Assembly (NCBI GenBank): GCA_027315115.1
Contig: DAHUYQ010000029.1
Location: 54,761-118,760, forward strand
Length of the DNA: 64,000 bases
Direction: 5' to 3'
From: Solirubrobacterales bacterium
GTDB lineage: Bacteria; Actinomycetota; Thermoleophilia; Solirubrobacterales; Solirubrobacteraceae
Shown: positions 7,542 through 16,363 of the stretch, piece by piece
Layout of the letters: each line of letters starts with the position of its first letter
Position numbering within the stretch: position 1 is the first letter of the stretch
Translations under genes and position numbers: made by a program
The notes under the pieces: generated by a model
The model's database searches: none
The model's input: the letters and a program-made list of their open reading frames with translations, nothing else
Told to the model about the DNA's origin: nothing

Positions 7542-9086
7542 CTACGCCCGCACGAGCGGCAGCGTCTGCTCCAGGGCGAACTTGCCGCCGGCGTCCTGCG
7601 TTCCGATGAGGGGGTAGTCGCCGGAGAAGCAGGCGTCGCAGTGGGTCTCGCGGCCGCCTCCGACCGCCTCGTAGACGCCCTCAAGCGAGAGGTAGTACAG
7701 CGAGTCGCACCCGAGCTCGGCCGCGATCTGCTCCACCTCGCGGCCGTGGGCGATCATCTCCTCGCGGGTGGACATGTCGATCCCGTAATGGCAGGGGTGC
7801 TTGATCGGCGGCGCGGTGATCCGCAGGTGGACCTCGGCGGCGCCCGCCTCTCTGAGCATCGTCACGATCTGCCGGGTGGTGTTGCCGCGCACGATCGAGT
7901 CGTCGACCACGATCAGCCGCTTGCCGGCGATCACCTCCGGCAGCGGGTTGAACTTCAGGCGCAGGCCGTGCTTGCGCAGCTCCTGTCCGGGCTGGATGAA
8001 GGTCCTGGCGACGTAGCGGTTCTTGACGAATCCGTCGTCCTGGGGGATGCCGGCGGCGCGGGCCAGGCCGCGCGCGGCGGCGTTGCCGGAGTCGGGCACC
8101 GCGATCACGAGGTCCGCGTCGACGGGCTTCTCGCGCCAGAGGATCTCGCCCATCTTCGCGCGCGCGACCTGCAGCACCTGCCCGTTCATCCGCGAGTCCG
8201 GACGCGCGAAGTAGATGTACTCGAAGACGCAGAACGCCCTGCGGGCGGCGGTCGGCACCTGTCGGGAGGTGAGCCCGCGCTCGTCGAGGGTGACGATCTC
8301 GCCGGGCTCCACCTCGCGCAGGTGGTGCGCGCCGATGATGTCGAACGCGCAGGACTCGCTCGCCACGCAGTAGCGGACCGGCTCGCCGGGCCGCACGGGG
8401 TCCAGCGCGCCGATCGAGAGCGGCCGCAGGCCCTGCGGGTCCCGGAAGGCCACGACCCTGTCCCTGCCCATCACCACGATCGAGAACGCGCCCTTGAGCT
8501 TGGGTAGCACCTCGGCGATCGCGTCCTCGAGCTGGTCGGCGGGATGCGCGGCGATCAGCGCCGCGGCGATCTCCGAGTCGGAGGTCGAGCTGAAGGTGAC
8601 GCCCTGCTCCACCAGCTCCGCATGCAGCTCGACGGCGTTGATCAGGTTGCCGTTGTGGCCGAGGGCGATCTCGCGCAGCGAGCCGCCGGTGCCCTGCGAG
8701 CGCTGGACGGGCTGGGAGTTCTCCCAGGCGTTGGAGCCGGTCGTGGAGTAGCGCACGTGCGCGATCGCGAGCTCGCCGGCGAGCGTGCGCAGGTCGTTCT
8801 CGCTGAAGACCTGGTTGACGAGCCCGAGCTCCCTGCGGGTGATGATGTGCCCGCCGCGGTCGGCGGCCGCGATGCCCGCGGACTCCTGTCCGCGGTGCTG
8901 CAGCGCGTAGAGCGCGAAGTAGGAGAGACGGGAGACCTCGTGGCCGGGTGCGTATAGGCCAAAGACGCCGCACTCGTCGCGCGGCCCCTCGCGGTCGCCC
9001 GCTCCGCCGGCGTCCGGGCAGACGGCGCCGCCGGGGCGGATGGGGGCTCCATCCATAGCTCGCCTCACGCTAGCAGCGTGGCTCAC
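7542..9086 (-). CDS. purF: Amidophosphoribosyltransferase (glutamine PRPP amidotransferase)
   Basis: PurF makes phosphoribosylamine, the first committed step of purine synthesis. The Ntn glutaminase nucleophile is Cys39 in DECGVFG, so about 38 residues would be removed as a propeptide. The PRPP loop [11 protein letters not shown] is near residue 365. Cys residues in [22 protein letters not shown] and [12 protein letters not shown] match the cysteines that bind a 4Fe-4S cluster in Bacillus-type PurF. GTG 9086 overlaps the purL stop as GTGA, indicating coupled translation; ATG 9056 is an alternative. It is the last gene of the purC-S-orf-Q-L-F operon. Confidence 0.97.
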   Translation of the reverse strand: MSHAASVRRAMDGAPIRPGGAVCPDAGGAGDREGPRDECGVFGLYAPGHEVSRLSYFALYALQHRGQESAGIAAADRGGHIITRRELGLVNQVFSENDLRTLAGELAIAHVRYSTTGSNAWENSQPVQRSQGTGGSLREIALGHNGNLINAVELHAELVEQGVTFSSTSDSEIAAALIAAHPADQLEDAIAEVLPKLKGAFSIVVMGRDRVVAFRDPQGLRPLSIGALDPVRPGEPVRYCVASESCAFDIIGAHHLREVEPGEIVTLDERGLTSRQVPTAARRAFCVFEYIYFARPDSRMNGQVLQVARAKMGEILWREKPVDADLVIAVPDSGNAAARGLARAAGIPQDDGFVKNRYVARTFIQPGQELRKHGLRLKFNPLPEVIAGKRLIVVDDSIVRGNTTRQIVTMLREAGAAEVHLRITAPPIKHPCHYGIDMSTREEMIAHGREVEQIAAELGCDSLYYLSLEGVYEAVGGGRETHCDACFSGDYPLIGTQDAGGKFALEQTLPLVRA

Positions 9087-11479
9087 CGGAAGAGCTCCGC
9101 GAGCGCGCCATGAGCCTCTCTCATGTCCGCGAGGCTCGCGTCCAGCGCGGTCTCACCGACCTCGACCGCCAGCCGGTCTCCGCCGACGCGGCCGATGATC
9201 TGGACGGGCGCGCGGCCGGCGAGCTTGCGCAGCTCGTCCTCCGGCCCGCTGAGCAGGAAGCCGCCCGGCGCCTCGCCGAAGAGCAGCTCGCGCAGGCCGG
9301 CGTCGTCCGCCGGGTCACGCGGGTCGGCATGCTCCGCCCGGTCCCGGGCGCCGGCGTCATCGCCGGGCTCCAGTGAGACCGCGGCGCCCATCCCACCGGC
9401 CAGGCAGCACTCCGCAAGCGCGACTGCGAGCCCGCCCTCGGCGATGTCGTGGGCGCTGCCGATCGCGCCCGAGGCGACCGCGTCGCGCACGGCCGCGATC
9501 GTCTCCACGACCGCGGCCGTCTCGACCGCGGCGAGCTCGCTCGGCAGCGGCCGGCCGTGCAGCTTGGCAAGCTCGCTCGCCTCCAGCGCCGGCCGGAAGG
9601 GGCCGACCAGCGCGATCGCGTCTCCCTCGCGCGCGAAGCCCAGGCGCCCGGCCCCGGCAACGTCGGGCAGCCTCCCCACCATGCCGATCACGGGCGTCGG
9701 ATAGATCGGCCCGGAGGCGCTCTCGTTGTAGAGCGAGACGTTCCCGCCGACGATCGCGATCCCCAGCGCCCGGCAGGCGTCGCCCAGCCCGCGCACCGCC
9801 GAGTCGAGCTGCCAGGCGACGTGCGGCTTCTCCGGGTTGCCGAAGTTGAGGTTGTTGGTGACGCCGAGCGGCTGGGCGCCCACGCAGGCCAGGTTGGCCG
9901 CGCACTCCAGCACCGCCGCCACCGTGCCCGCATACGGGTCGGCCGCGACGCGCCTGCCGTTGCAGTCGATGGAGACCGCGATCCCCGGCCGCGGCCCGCC
10001 GGGCGCCCCGGGCGCCCCGGGCGCCCCGCGCGCCCCGGACGCGGCGTCGGCCGGCGGCCCCTCGGCGGCGGAGCCGGGCTCCCGCGCGCCTGCGGCAGGC
10101 CCGGCCTCAGGCCCACCACCACCGCCACTGCCCAGCGGGTGGATCGCCAGCACCGCCGCGTCGGCGCTCTCCGGCCGGCGCACCGTGCGCGACTGCACGA
10201 CAGGGTCGTAGTGCTCGAAGAGCGGCCGCCGCGAGGCGATGTTCGGGCAGGCCAGCAGCGCGAGCAGACTCTCGCGAGGCGAGGCATCGGCGGCGAGCGT
10301 CGCCTCGGGCGGCGCGTAGATCGGGCTCTGCGGCCGCTGCGGGTGCAGGTCGTAGAGCGGGCAGTCGTCCACGAGCGCGGCCACCGGCATCTCGCCGATC
10401 ACCTCGCCGCCCCGCAGCACCCTCACCGTGCCGGTGTCGGTGACGGCGCCGATCACCGCGCCGCCGACCTCCCAGCGCTCGCAGACGGCCAGCACGTCCG
10501 CCACCCGGTCCGGCACAACCACGCACAGCATCCGCTCCTGGGACTCGGAGACCATCACCTCGAAGGGCTCCATGTCGGCCTCGCGCAGCGGCACCTTCGC
10601 CACGTCGATCTCGACGCCCACGCCGCCCTTGGAGGCCATCTCCGCGGCTGAGGAGGTCAGGCCGGCGGCGCCAAGGTCCTGCAGCGATACCAGTAGGCCA
10701 CGGTCGAGCAGGTCCAGCGAGCACTCCAGCAGCTTCTTGCCCTCGAACGGGTCCCCGACCTGCACTGTCGGGCGCTTGCCGCCGTCGTCCTGCCCGAGCT
10801 CGGCGGAGGCGAGCACTGAGGCGCCGCCGATCCCGTCGCGCCCGGTCGATGCGCCGAACAGCACGAGCACGTTGCCCGGCCCCGCGGCCGCCGCGCTGAT
10901 CAGCCGCTCGCGCGGAGCGATCCCGAGCGCCATCGCGTTGACCAGGCAGTTCTGCGCGTAGGGGGCCTCGAAGTAGACCTCCCCGCCGATCGTCGGCACG
11001 CCGACCGAGTTGCCGTAGTGGGCGATGCCGGCCACCGCGCCGTCGAGCAGGTAGCGGGAGCGGCCCTCCGGCTCGCCGAAGCGCAGCGAGTCGAGCACCG
11101 CGATCGGCCGCGCCCCGATCGCGAAGATGTCGCGCAGGATGCCGCCGACGCCGGTGGCGGCGCCCTGGAAGGGCTCCACGGCGCTCGGATGGTTGTGGGA
11201 CTCCACCTTGAAGGCGCACAGCAGGCCGTCGCCGATGTCCACAGCCCCGGCGTTCTCGCCCGGCCCGAGCACGACGTGCTCGCTTTCGGTGGGCAGCGTC
11301 CGCAGCAGCTTCTTGGAGTGCTTGTAGGCGCAGTGCTCGCTCCAGAGCAGCGAGTACATCGCCAGCTCGACGGTGTTGGGCGCCCGGCCCTGCTTGGCGC
11401 ACACCAGCTCGTACTCGGCCTCGGTCAGCCCGAGCGCCAGCGCGTCCTGCAGGCCCGGCAGCAGCGAGGACTCAGGCAC
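9083..11479 (-). CDS. purL: Phosphoribosylformylglycinamidine synthase subunit II
   Basis: This is the small-type PurL (798 residues) of the three-subunit FGAM synthase, working with PurQ and PurS, both encoded just upstream. The ATPase domains show [16 protein letters not shown] at the N-terminus, [25 protein letters not shown], and the second half with [19 protein letters not shown] and [10 protein letters not shown] low-complexity insertion ([20 protein letters not shown]... [11 protein letters not shown]), roughly residues 450-495, separates the two halves. Its DNA is a 9-bp tandem repeat at 10001-10036. The start overlaps the purQ end by 8 bp and the stop overlaps purF. Confidence 0.97.
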   Translation of the reverse strand: MPESSLLPGLQDALALGLTEAEYELVCAKQGRAPNTVELAMYSLLWSEHCAYKHSKKLLRTLPTESEHVVLGPGENAGAVDIGDGLLCAFKVESHNHPSAVEPFQGAATGVGGILRDIFAIGARPIAVLDSLRFGEPEGRSRYLLDGAVAGIAHYGNSVGVPTIGGEVYFEAPYAQNCLVNAMALGIAPRERLISAAAAGPGNVLVLFGASTGRDGIGGASVLASAELGQDDGGKRPTVQVGDPFEGKKLLECSLDLLDRGLLVSLQDLGAAGLTSSAAEMASKGGVGVEIDVAKVPLREADMEPFEVMVSESQERMLCVVVPDRVADVLAVCERWEVGGAVIGAVTDTGTVRVLRGGEVIGEMPVAALVDDCPLYDLHPQRPQSPIYAPPEATLAADASPRESLLALLACPNIASRRPLFEHYDPVVQSRTVRRPESADAAVLAIHPLGSGGGGGPEAGPAAGAREPGSAAEGPPADAASGARGAPGAPGAPGGPRPGIAVSIDCNGRRVAADPYAGTVAAVLECAANLACVGAQPLGVTNNLNFGNPEKPHVAWQLDSAVRGLGDACRALGIAIVGGNVSLYNESASGPIYPTPVIGMVGRLPDVAGAGRLGFAREGDAIALVGPFRPALEASELAKLHGRPLPSELAAVETAAVVETIAAVRDAVASGAIGSAHDIAEGGLAVALAECCLAGGMGAAVSLEPGDDAGARDRAEHADPRDPADDAGLRELLFGEAPGGFLLSGPEDELRKLAGRAPVQIIGRVGGDRLAVEVGETALDASLADMREAHGALAELFR
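10001..10036. repeat. 9-bp tandem repeat inside purL
   Basis: Three copies of GGGCGCCCC plus a variant GCGCGCCCC encode the GAPGAPGAP part of the purL linker. Slippage here would change length in multiples of three residues without shifting frame. Confidence 0.7.
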
Positions 11480-12143
11480 GCAGCGCCTCCTCCACGCTCG
11501 CGCGCATCGACTCGAAGACGCAGAGGCCGTCGGTTGAGCCGGTCAGCGCATCGACGGCGTGCTCCAGGTGGGGCATCAGGCCGAACACGTTGCCCTGCTC
11601 GTTGCAGACGCCGGCGACGTCGTCCACCGAGCCGTTGAAGTTCTGGCCGGGCGCGTAGCGAAGGACGATCTGGCCGTTCTCGCGCATCTCCGTGACCGTC
11701 TGCGGCGGCGCGTGCCAGCGGCCGAAGGAGTGCTTGGCCGGCACTGAGAGTGACGGCGGGCAGCCGCGCGTGAACGGGGTGTCCGGGTTCACCAGCTCCA
11801 GCTCCACCTGCCTGAAGGTGAAGCGCCTGTTGACGTTGGGCAGCAGCGCCCCCGGCAGCAGCCGCGCCTCGCAGAGCACCTGGAAGCCGTTGCATATTCC
11901 AAGCACCAGCCCGCCCTCGCGGGCGAAGGCGATCACCGACTCCATCACCGGCGAGAAGCGCGCGATCGCCCCGGCGCGCAGGTAGTCGCCGTAGGAGAAG
12001 CCGCCGGGCACGATCACGGCATCGACGCCCTTCAGGTCGCGGTCGCCGTGCCAGAGGATCTCGGCCTCGCCGACCCTGCGAGCCGCCAGCGCCGCGTCGA
12101 CCTCGTCGCAGGAGCCGGGGAATCGCAGGACGCCGAACTTCAT
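11472..12143 (-). CDS. purQ: Phosphoribosylformylglycinamidine synthase subunit I (glutaminase)
   Basis: PurQ supplies ammonia to PurL by glutamine hydrolysis. The class I glutamine amidotransferase motif GICNGFQ carries the catalytic Cys, and PHLEHA near the C-terminus supplies the His. [17 protein letters not shown] is a typical PurQ start, so ATG 12143 was chosen over the longer track ORF. The length, about 223 residues, is normal. The ATG overlaps the stop of the small upstream ORF by 4 bp (ATGA), and the 3' end overlaps purL by 8 bp. Confidence 0.96.
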   Translation of the reverse strand: MKFGVLRFPGSCDEVDAALAARRVGEAEILWHGDRDLKGVDAVIVPGGFSYGDYLRAGAIARFSPVMESVIAFAREGGLVLGICNGFQVLCEARLLPGALLPNVNRRFTFRQVELELVNPDTPFTRGCPPSLSVPAKHSFGRWHAPPQTVTEMRENGQIVLRYAPGQNFNGSVDDVAGVCNEQGNVFGLMPHLEHAVDALTGSTDGLCVFESMRASVEEALRA

Positions 12144-12328
12144 TTCGCGGTCGGCGATGACCGCTCGTCGCAAAGCTTCATGACTTTCGCGTACCTGTCT
12201 TCGAGCATCTGCTGCTTCATGACGGGCCAGTCGTCCACCGGCATCGGTTCCGCTTTGAGCAGTCTTGCGAACGCCTCAGCGCGACTCGCTTGGATGCGCG
12301 AAAGCTCTTCTGTGGGCATACGGCGCAT
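12140..12328 (-). CDS. Small hypothetical protein between purS and purQ
   Basis: An ORF of about 62 residues (MRRMPTEELSRIQASRAEAF... [26 protein letters not shown]) is predicted to be helical and charged, with no recognised family. Its stop overlaps the purQ ATG as ATGA and it lies 46 bp after purS, so it would be translated in the purine operon. ATG 12328 or 12319 could be the start; neither has a good ribosome binding site. Most purSQL operons have no such gene. It may be a lineage-specific protein or a chance ORF. Confidence 0.45.
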   Translation of the reverse strand: MRRMPTEELSRIQASRAEAFARLLKAEPMPVDDWPVMKQQMLEDRYAKVMKLCDERSSPTAK

Positions 12329-12374
12329 GCTAACCGGCGCAGGGGTTGGCACAAATCTCGCGGTGTGCAAGCGC

Positions 12375-12599
12375 CTACACCGGCGCGATGATCTCGTAGT
12401 CCTCGACCAGCGGGTTGGCGAGCAGCATCTCGCACATCTCCGGCAGGCGCTGCGGGTCGGGCACGTCCAGCTCGACCAGGCGTCCCACGTGCACGCCCGA
12501 GACGCCCTCGAACCCGAGGGCGGGCAGCGCCTGCTCCACCGCGATGCCCTGCGGGTCGAGGATGCCCGCCTTGGGGCGGATCAGCACGCGCGCCCTCAC
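12375..12599 (-). CDS. purS: Phosphoribosylformylglycinamidine synthase subunit PurS
   Basis: The 74-residue protein RARVLIRPKAGILDPQGIAVEQALPALGF... NPLVEDYEIIAP has the whole PurS pattern. PurS bridges PurL and PurQ in the three-subunit FGAM synthase. It is hidden in the tail of a long shadow ORF in the track. GTG 12599 overlaps the purC TGA as GTGA, which fixes the start. The length is normal (PurS proteins are about 80 residues). Confidence 0.93.
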   Translation of the reverse strand: MRARVLIRPKAGILDPQGIAVEQALPALGFEGVSGVHVGRLVELDVPDPQRLPEMCEMLLANPLVEDYEIIAPV

Positions 12600-13498
12600 G
12601 CGGCTGAGCCCGTGCGGGAGAGCCATGCCTCGAAGGGCTCGCCGGCGATCCGCTCGTACGCCTCGACGTAGCGCGCGCGCGTGCCGTCCACCACGTCCTG
12701 CGGGATCTCCGGGGCGGGCGGCAGCTTGTCCCAGCCGGTTGAGCCGGCCCAGTCGCGCACGTACTGCTTGTCGAAGCTCGGCTGCCCGCGGCCGGGCTCG
12801 TAGCCGTCCGCCGGCCAGTAGCGGGAGGAGTCGGGAGTGAGCACCTCGTCGCCGAGCGTGAGCTGCCCGTCCTCGTCGAGGCCAAGCTCGAACTTCGTGT
12901 CGGCGAGGATCACGCCGCGCTCCAGGGCGTGCTTGGCGGCGAAGGAGTAGAGCTCGATCGAGACGTCCCTTACCCGGGCCATCAGATCCGCGTCGCCGAC
13001 GAGCTCCGCGGCGCGCTGGAAGTCGATCGCCTCGTCGTGGCCGACCTCGGCCTTGGTGCTGGGCGTGAAGATCGGCTGCGGCAGCCGATCGCTCTCGCGC
13101 AGGCCGGCCGGCAGCTCGATGCCGGAGACCGAGCCGGTCGCCTGGTAGTCCTTCCAGCCCGAGCCGGTGATGTAGCCGCGCACGACGCACTCGACCGGCA
13201 GCATCTTCAGGCGGGAGACGACCAGCCCCCGGCCCAGCGCCTCCTCCGGCACCCCCTCGGTGGCGGAGACGAAGTGGTTGGGGACGATGTGCCGCGTCAG
13301 CCCGAACCAGAACACCGAGAGTCCGGTGAGGACCTTCCCCTTGTCGGGGATCGGCGTCGGGTGGACGGCGTCGTAGGTGGAGATCCGGTCGCTGGCTACC
13401 ATCAGCAGCCGCGGCCGGTCGTTCTCGTCCGCGCCGAGGTCGTACATCTCGCGGACCTTGCCGCTGGCGATGAGGGGTAGCTCCGCTAGTGCGCTCAT
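12596..13498 (-). CDS. purC: SAICAR synthetase (phosphoribosylaminoimidazole-succinocarboxamide synthase)
   Basis: PurC joins aspartate to CAIR with ATP. The 300-residue sequence has ASGKVREMYDLG at the start, LLMVASDRISTYDAVHPTPIPDKGKVLTGLS, LPVECVVRGYITGSGWKDYQ and ADTKFELG, all standard for the longer (yeast-like) PurC type. ATG 13498 (MSALAELPLIASGK) is preferred to the longer track start. A TATCGT -10 element 7 nt upstream suggests a leaderless transcript. This is the first gene of purC-purS-orf-purQ-purL-purF. Confidence 0.96.
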   Translation of the reverse strand: MSALAELPLIASGKVREMYDLGADENDRPRLLMVASDRISTYDAVHPTPIPDKGKVLTGLSVFWFGLTRHIVPNHFVSATEGVPEEALGRGLVVSRLKMLPVECVVRGYITGSGWKDYQATGSVSGIELPAGLRESDRLPQPIFTPSTKAEVGHDEAIDFQRAAELVGDADLMARVRDVSIELYSFAAKHALERGVILADTKFELGLDEDGQLTLGDEVLTPDSSRYWPADGYEPGRGQPSFDKQYVRDWAGSTGWDKLPPAPEIPQDVVDGTRARYVEAYERIAGEPFEAWLSRTGSAA

Positions 13499-13505
13499 GC
13501 CCGGC

Positions 13506-13511
13506 ACGATA
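13506..13511 (-). promoter_or_regulatory. Putative -10 element for a leaderless purC transcript
   Basis: On the minus strand TATCGT is followed by 7 nt and the purC ATG. This is the spacing expected when transcription starts at the start codon, and no Shine-Dalgarno is visible. Confidence 0.4.
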
Positions 13512-13591
13512 TCCAGTGCGCCGGAGGGCGGGCGCGCGGGCCTGGCACCTCGGCGCGCTCGTCTCGGAACCGGCATGCGGCCTCTCCATGC

Positions 13592-13611
13592 TGATATCAT
13601 TTTAGATATCA
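13592..13611. promoter_or_regulatory. Palindrome overlapping the XRE gene start, probable autoregulatory operator
   Basis: TGATATC-ATTTTA-GATATCA is a perfect 7-bp inverted repeat with a 6-bp AT spacer. Its last base is the A of the ATG at 13611. It contains TATCAT and TAGATA, so it overlaps the likely -10 region. Binding by the encoded XRE protein would block its own transcription (inference). Confidence 0.6.
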
Positions 13612-13946
13612 TGGAGCCGGGAGAACTGGTACGCGGCACCCGCGAGCGCCTCGGTCTGAGTCAGCGAACGCTGGCACTGCGAGCCGGCACCACCCAGGCC
13701 GCCGTCAGCCGCATCGAGCGGGGCCTGGTCTCGCCGACGTTCGCGACGCTGCGGCAGCTCATGCTCGCGATGGGAGAGCAGCCCGAGCTCTCCGCTCGAC
13801 GCCTTCCCACCGAATGGGACCCGCTGCACCTCGCGAGCACGCTCGCGCGCAGCCCCGAGGAACGGCTGCGCCTTGCCTTTTCCTGGAACCGCATGAGCAG
13901 GCGCATCGCGATCGCCGGGCAGACGGCACGCTCCGACGATGACTGA
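13611..13946 (+). CDS. XRE-family helix-turn-helix protein, likely antitoxin
   Basis: The 111-residue product begins MEPGELVRGTRERLGLSQRTLALRAGTTQAAVSRIERGLVSPTFATLRQLM, a textbook Cro/C1 HTH covering about residues 5-60. A short C-terminal part with no named domain follows. The 8-bp overlap with the downstream nucleotidyltransferase gene indicates an antitoxin-toxin style pair. No ribosome binding site precedes ATG 13611, so the mRNA may be leaderless. It is divergent from purC and probably represses itself through the palindrome at 13592-13611. Confidence 0.85.
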   Translation: MEPGELVRGTRERLGLSQRTLALRAGTTQAAVSRIERGLVSPTFATLRQLMLAMGEQPELSARRLPTEWDPLHLASTLARSPEERLRLAFSWNRMSRRIAIAGQTARSDDD

Positions 13947-14430
13947 CCAGCCGCTCGACCCCGAGAGCATCTTCGCGGCTTTGGACGCTCACGGCGTGGA
14001 GTACGTGATCGTTGGCGGCATCGCTGTGCAGGCGCATGGCCACGTTCGCATGACCAACGACATCGACCTGATTCCCGCCCCCACGCCGGAGAATCTGCGG
14101 CGGCTGGCGGACGCGCTGGTCGAGATGCGGGCGCAGGTCCTCAATCCAGGCGCCGAGGGCACGGCGATCGATGCGAGCATGTTGCGGCGAGCCACGCTCT
14201 GGCAGCTCTCCACCGCTCACGGAGACGTCGACCTGCTGCACGACGCTCCCGGGGCCGCGCCCTTTGCCGAGCTGTGGGCACGCGCGCTCGTGATCTCGCT
14301 GGGCGACCGTCGAATACCGATCGCCGGGCGAGACGACCTGATCAGCATGAAGCGGGCGAGCGGCAGGGCGGTCGACCTGGCCGACATCGCAGCGCTCACC
14401 GAGCCTGAGCACCAGCGAAAGGACGTCTGA
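13939..14430 (+). CDS. Nucleotidyltransferase-fold protein, likely toxin of an XRE-linked pair
   Basis: The 163-residue protein has YVIVGGIAVQAHGHVRMTNDIDLI near the N-terminus, the GG...DxD signature of minimal nucleotidyltransferases related to AbiEii/MenT and DUF6036-type proteins. A later GDVDLLHD could supply the third carboxylate. Relatives act as toxins that modify tRNA or other targets, but the target here is unknown. It overlaps the XRE gene by 8 bp, so translation is coupled. Sitting on the plus strand between purC and purB, it looks like an inserted module. A hairpin follows directly. Confidence 0.75.
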   Translation: MTDQPLDPESIFAALDAHGVEYVIVGGIAVQAHGHVRMTNDIDLIPAPTPENLRRLADALVEMRAQVLNPGAEGTAIDASMLRRATLWQLSTAHGDVDLLHDAPGAAPFAELWARALVISLGDRRIPIAGRDDLISMKRASGRAVDLADIAALTEPEHQRKDV

Positions 14431-14454
14431 CCGGCGGCTCCGGGGGCCCGCCGG
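14431..14454. terminator. Hairpin between the nucleotidyltransferase gene and purB
   Basis: CCGGCGG and CCGCCGG form a 7-bp stem immediately after the TGA of the plus-strand gene. It lies between convergent genes and could act in both directions. Confidence 0.5.
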
Positions 14455-14484
14455 CTCCAGGGTCGCGCCGGCGCAAGCGGCGGC

Positions 14485-14523
14485 GCGCGGCCCTACGCCA
14501 CCCCTGCGGGCGCGGCCCTACGC
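14485..14523. repeat. 14-bp direct repeat at the purB 3' end
   Basis: GCGCGGCCCTACGC occurs at 14485-14498 and again at 14510-14523, where it includes the purB stop codon. It looks like a small local duplication. Confidence 0.5.
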
Positions 14524-15813
14524 GATCCCGTCCAGACGCGCGAGGATCTCCTCGGCGTAGCGGACGAAGTGGCCGTAGTCGAAGATCGCGTCGAGGTCCA
14601 GGCCGGCCGCGCGGGGGTCGCCTGCGAGCAGGTCCCGCAGCGGCACGCCCGTGTCGAAGGCGCGTTGCGCGAGCTCCTGGGCGATCCGGTAGGCGTCGTC
14701 GCGGCTCAGCCCCTGCTCGACAAGCGCCAGCAGCACGCGCTGGGAGAAGAGCGCGCCGTGGGTGATCTCGAGATTGGCGCGCATGCGCTCCGCGTCGATG
14801 ACCAGGTCGCGCACCAGCGCGATCATGCGGTGCTGGAGATAGTCGATCAGGATCGTGGAGTCGGGCAGGATCACCCGCTCCACCGAGGAGTGGGAGATGT
14901 CGCGCTCGTGCCAGAGGGCGACGTTCTCCAGCGCCGCCTGCGCGTTGCCGCGCAGCACGCGCGCGAGGCCCGTGATCTGCTCGCTCTTGATCGGGTTGCG
15001 CTTGTGGGGCATGGCGCTTGAGCCCTTCTGACCGGCGCGGAACGGCTCCTGCACCTCGCGCACCTCCGTGCGCTGCAGATGCCTGATCTCGGTCGCCAGC
15101 CGCTCCAGGCCGGCGCCGGCGAGCGCGATCGCCGACAGCAGCGCCGCGTGGCGGTCGCGCGGCACGACCTGCGTGGAGGCGGGCTCGGCCCGCAGGCCCA
15201 GGCGGGAGAGCACGCGCTCCTCGAAGCCGGGCGCGGTCGCGGCGTAGGTGCCCACGGCGCCGGAGATCGCTCCGTAGGAGACCTGCGCGAAGGCCTCGCG
15301 CAGCCGCTCCGCGTTGCGATGCGCCTCGAAGGCGAAGCCCGCGAGCTTGATCCCGAAGGTGGTGGGCTCGGCATGCACGCCGTGGGTGCGCCCGACAGCA
15401 AGCGTGCGCATGTGTTCGCGAGCGCGCGCCGCGAGCACCCGCACGAGCTCTTCGGCGCCCGGCAGGATCGCCTCGCCGGCGGCCTTGAGCTGCAGCGCGA
15501 GCGCGGTGTCGAGCACGTCGGAGGAGGTCAGGCCGAAGTGGATCCAGCGCCCAGAGGGCCCCGCGGAGGCCGCGAGCACGTCCACGAAGGCGGCGACATC
15601 GTGGTCTGTGACGCGCTCGCGCTCGGCGACCGCCTCCACGGTGAAGCCGGCCCGGCCGATCGCCTCCAGGTCGGCCTCGCTCGGCCCCTCCTGACCCGCC
15701 AACAGCCACGGCAGCTCCTGGCAGGCGGCGACCTCGACCTGCCGCCAGGTCTCCATCCGCGCCTGGTCGGTCCAGATCTCTCCGAGCTGGCGACGTGTGT
15801 ATCGGTCGATCAC
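14518..15813 (-). CDS. purB: Adenylosuccinate lyase
   Basis: PurB removes fumarate from SAICAR and from adenylosuccinate, so it serves both IMP and AMP synthesis. The 431-residue protein carries WIHFGLTSSDVLDTA, AVGRTHGVHAEPTTFG with the catalytic His, and the fumarase/aspartase superfamily signature GSSAMPHKRNP, whose Ser is catalytic. GTG 15813 is the start. A near-consensus GATAAT lies 8 nt upstream, so the transcript is probably leaderless. It is separated from purC by the XRE/nucleotidyltransferase pair and is divergent from the GYD gene. Confidence 0.97.
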   Translation of the reverse strand: MIDRYTRRQLGEIWTDQARMETWRQVEVAACQELPWLLAGQEGPSEADLEAIGRAGFTVEAVAERERVTDHDVAAFVDVLAASAGPSGRWIHFGLTSSDVLDTALALQLKAAGEAILPGAEELVRVLAARAREHMRTLAVGRTHGVHAEPTTFGIKLAGFAFEAHRNAERLREAFAQVSYGAISGAVGTYAATAPGFEERVLSRLGLRAEPASTQVVPRDRHAALLSAIALAGAGLERLATEIRHLQRTEVREVQEPFRAGQKGSSAMPHKRNPIKSEQITGLARVLRGNAQAALENVALWHERDISHSSVERVILPDSTILIDYLQHRMIALVRDLVIDAERMRANLEITHGALFSQRVLLALVEQGLSRDDAYRIAQELAQRAFDTGVPLRDLLAGDPRAAGLDLDAIFDYGHFVRYAEEILARLDGIA

Positions 15814-15821
15814 GGGGCAGG

Positions 15822-15827
15822 ATTATC
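15822..15827 (-). promoter_or_regulatory. -10 element for a leaderless purB transcript
   Basis: On the minus strand GATAAT is followed by CCTGCCCC and the GTG start. No clear -35 and no Shine-Dalgarno are seen, the usual picture for leaderless actinobacterial promoters. Confidence 0.5.
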
Positions 15828-15969
15828 GCGGCTGGCGGGCGCGGCCGGCGGGCCCGTCCTGAAAGCCGGGTCCGCCCACCGCCCGACCACGGCGCCGTGC
15901 GCGGGCCGATCATGTACAACGACGGTGACGGTGCAGGCCAGCGCACGATCGTGCAGATACGGAGGACAC

Positions 15970-16251
15970 ATGCCTACCTACATCATGATGTGCACACTCA
16001 CACCTGACGGGGTCCAGACGGTGAAGAACAACCCGCGCCGGATCCTGGAGGTCAACAACGAGGTCGAGCAGCTCGGCGCGAGCGTGAAGGCGCAGTGGGC
16101 GACGCTCGGCGAGTTCGACTTCATCTCGATCGTCGAGGCGCCCGACGAGAAGACGATGGCGCGCGTCTCGCTGGAGCTCGGCTCACGCGGCACCGGCCGC
16201 TACGAGACGCTCGCCGCCATACCCATGGACGACTTCATCTCGTCTCTGTGA
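15970..16251 (+). CDS. GYD domain-containing protein
   Basis: The 93-residue protein [28 protein letters not shown]... [45 protein letters not shown] matches the GYD family (PF08734), small ferredoxin-like proteins of unknown biochemical role. The start is firm: GGAGGA lies 3 nt before ATG 15970. In the ORF track it is buried in the tail of a long shadow ORF. It stands between purB and purD and shares its direction with purD, but the 112-bp gap gives no strong reason to assign it to purine synthesis. Confidence 0.85.
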   Translation: MPTYIMMCTLTPDGVQTVKNNPRRILEVNNEVEQLGASVKAQWATLGEFDFISIVEAPDEKTMARVSLELGSRGTGRYETLAAIPMDDFISSL

Positions 16252-16363
16252 GCAGCGTCTGCCCGCGCCTGGCGGCGTCGCCGCGCCCCGGTCCGTGCCG
16301 AGCACTGTCCCCGGTCGCGCTCCTTGCCAGGCGCGACCATCCACCGCTCACAGGCGTGGCGGC

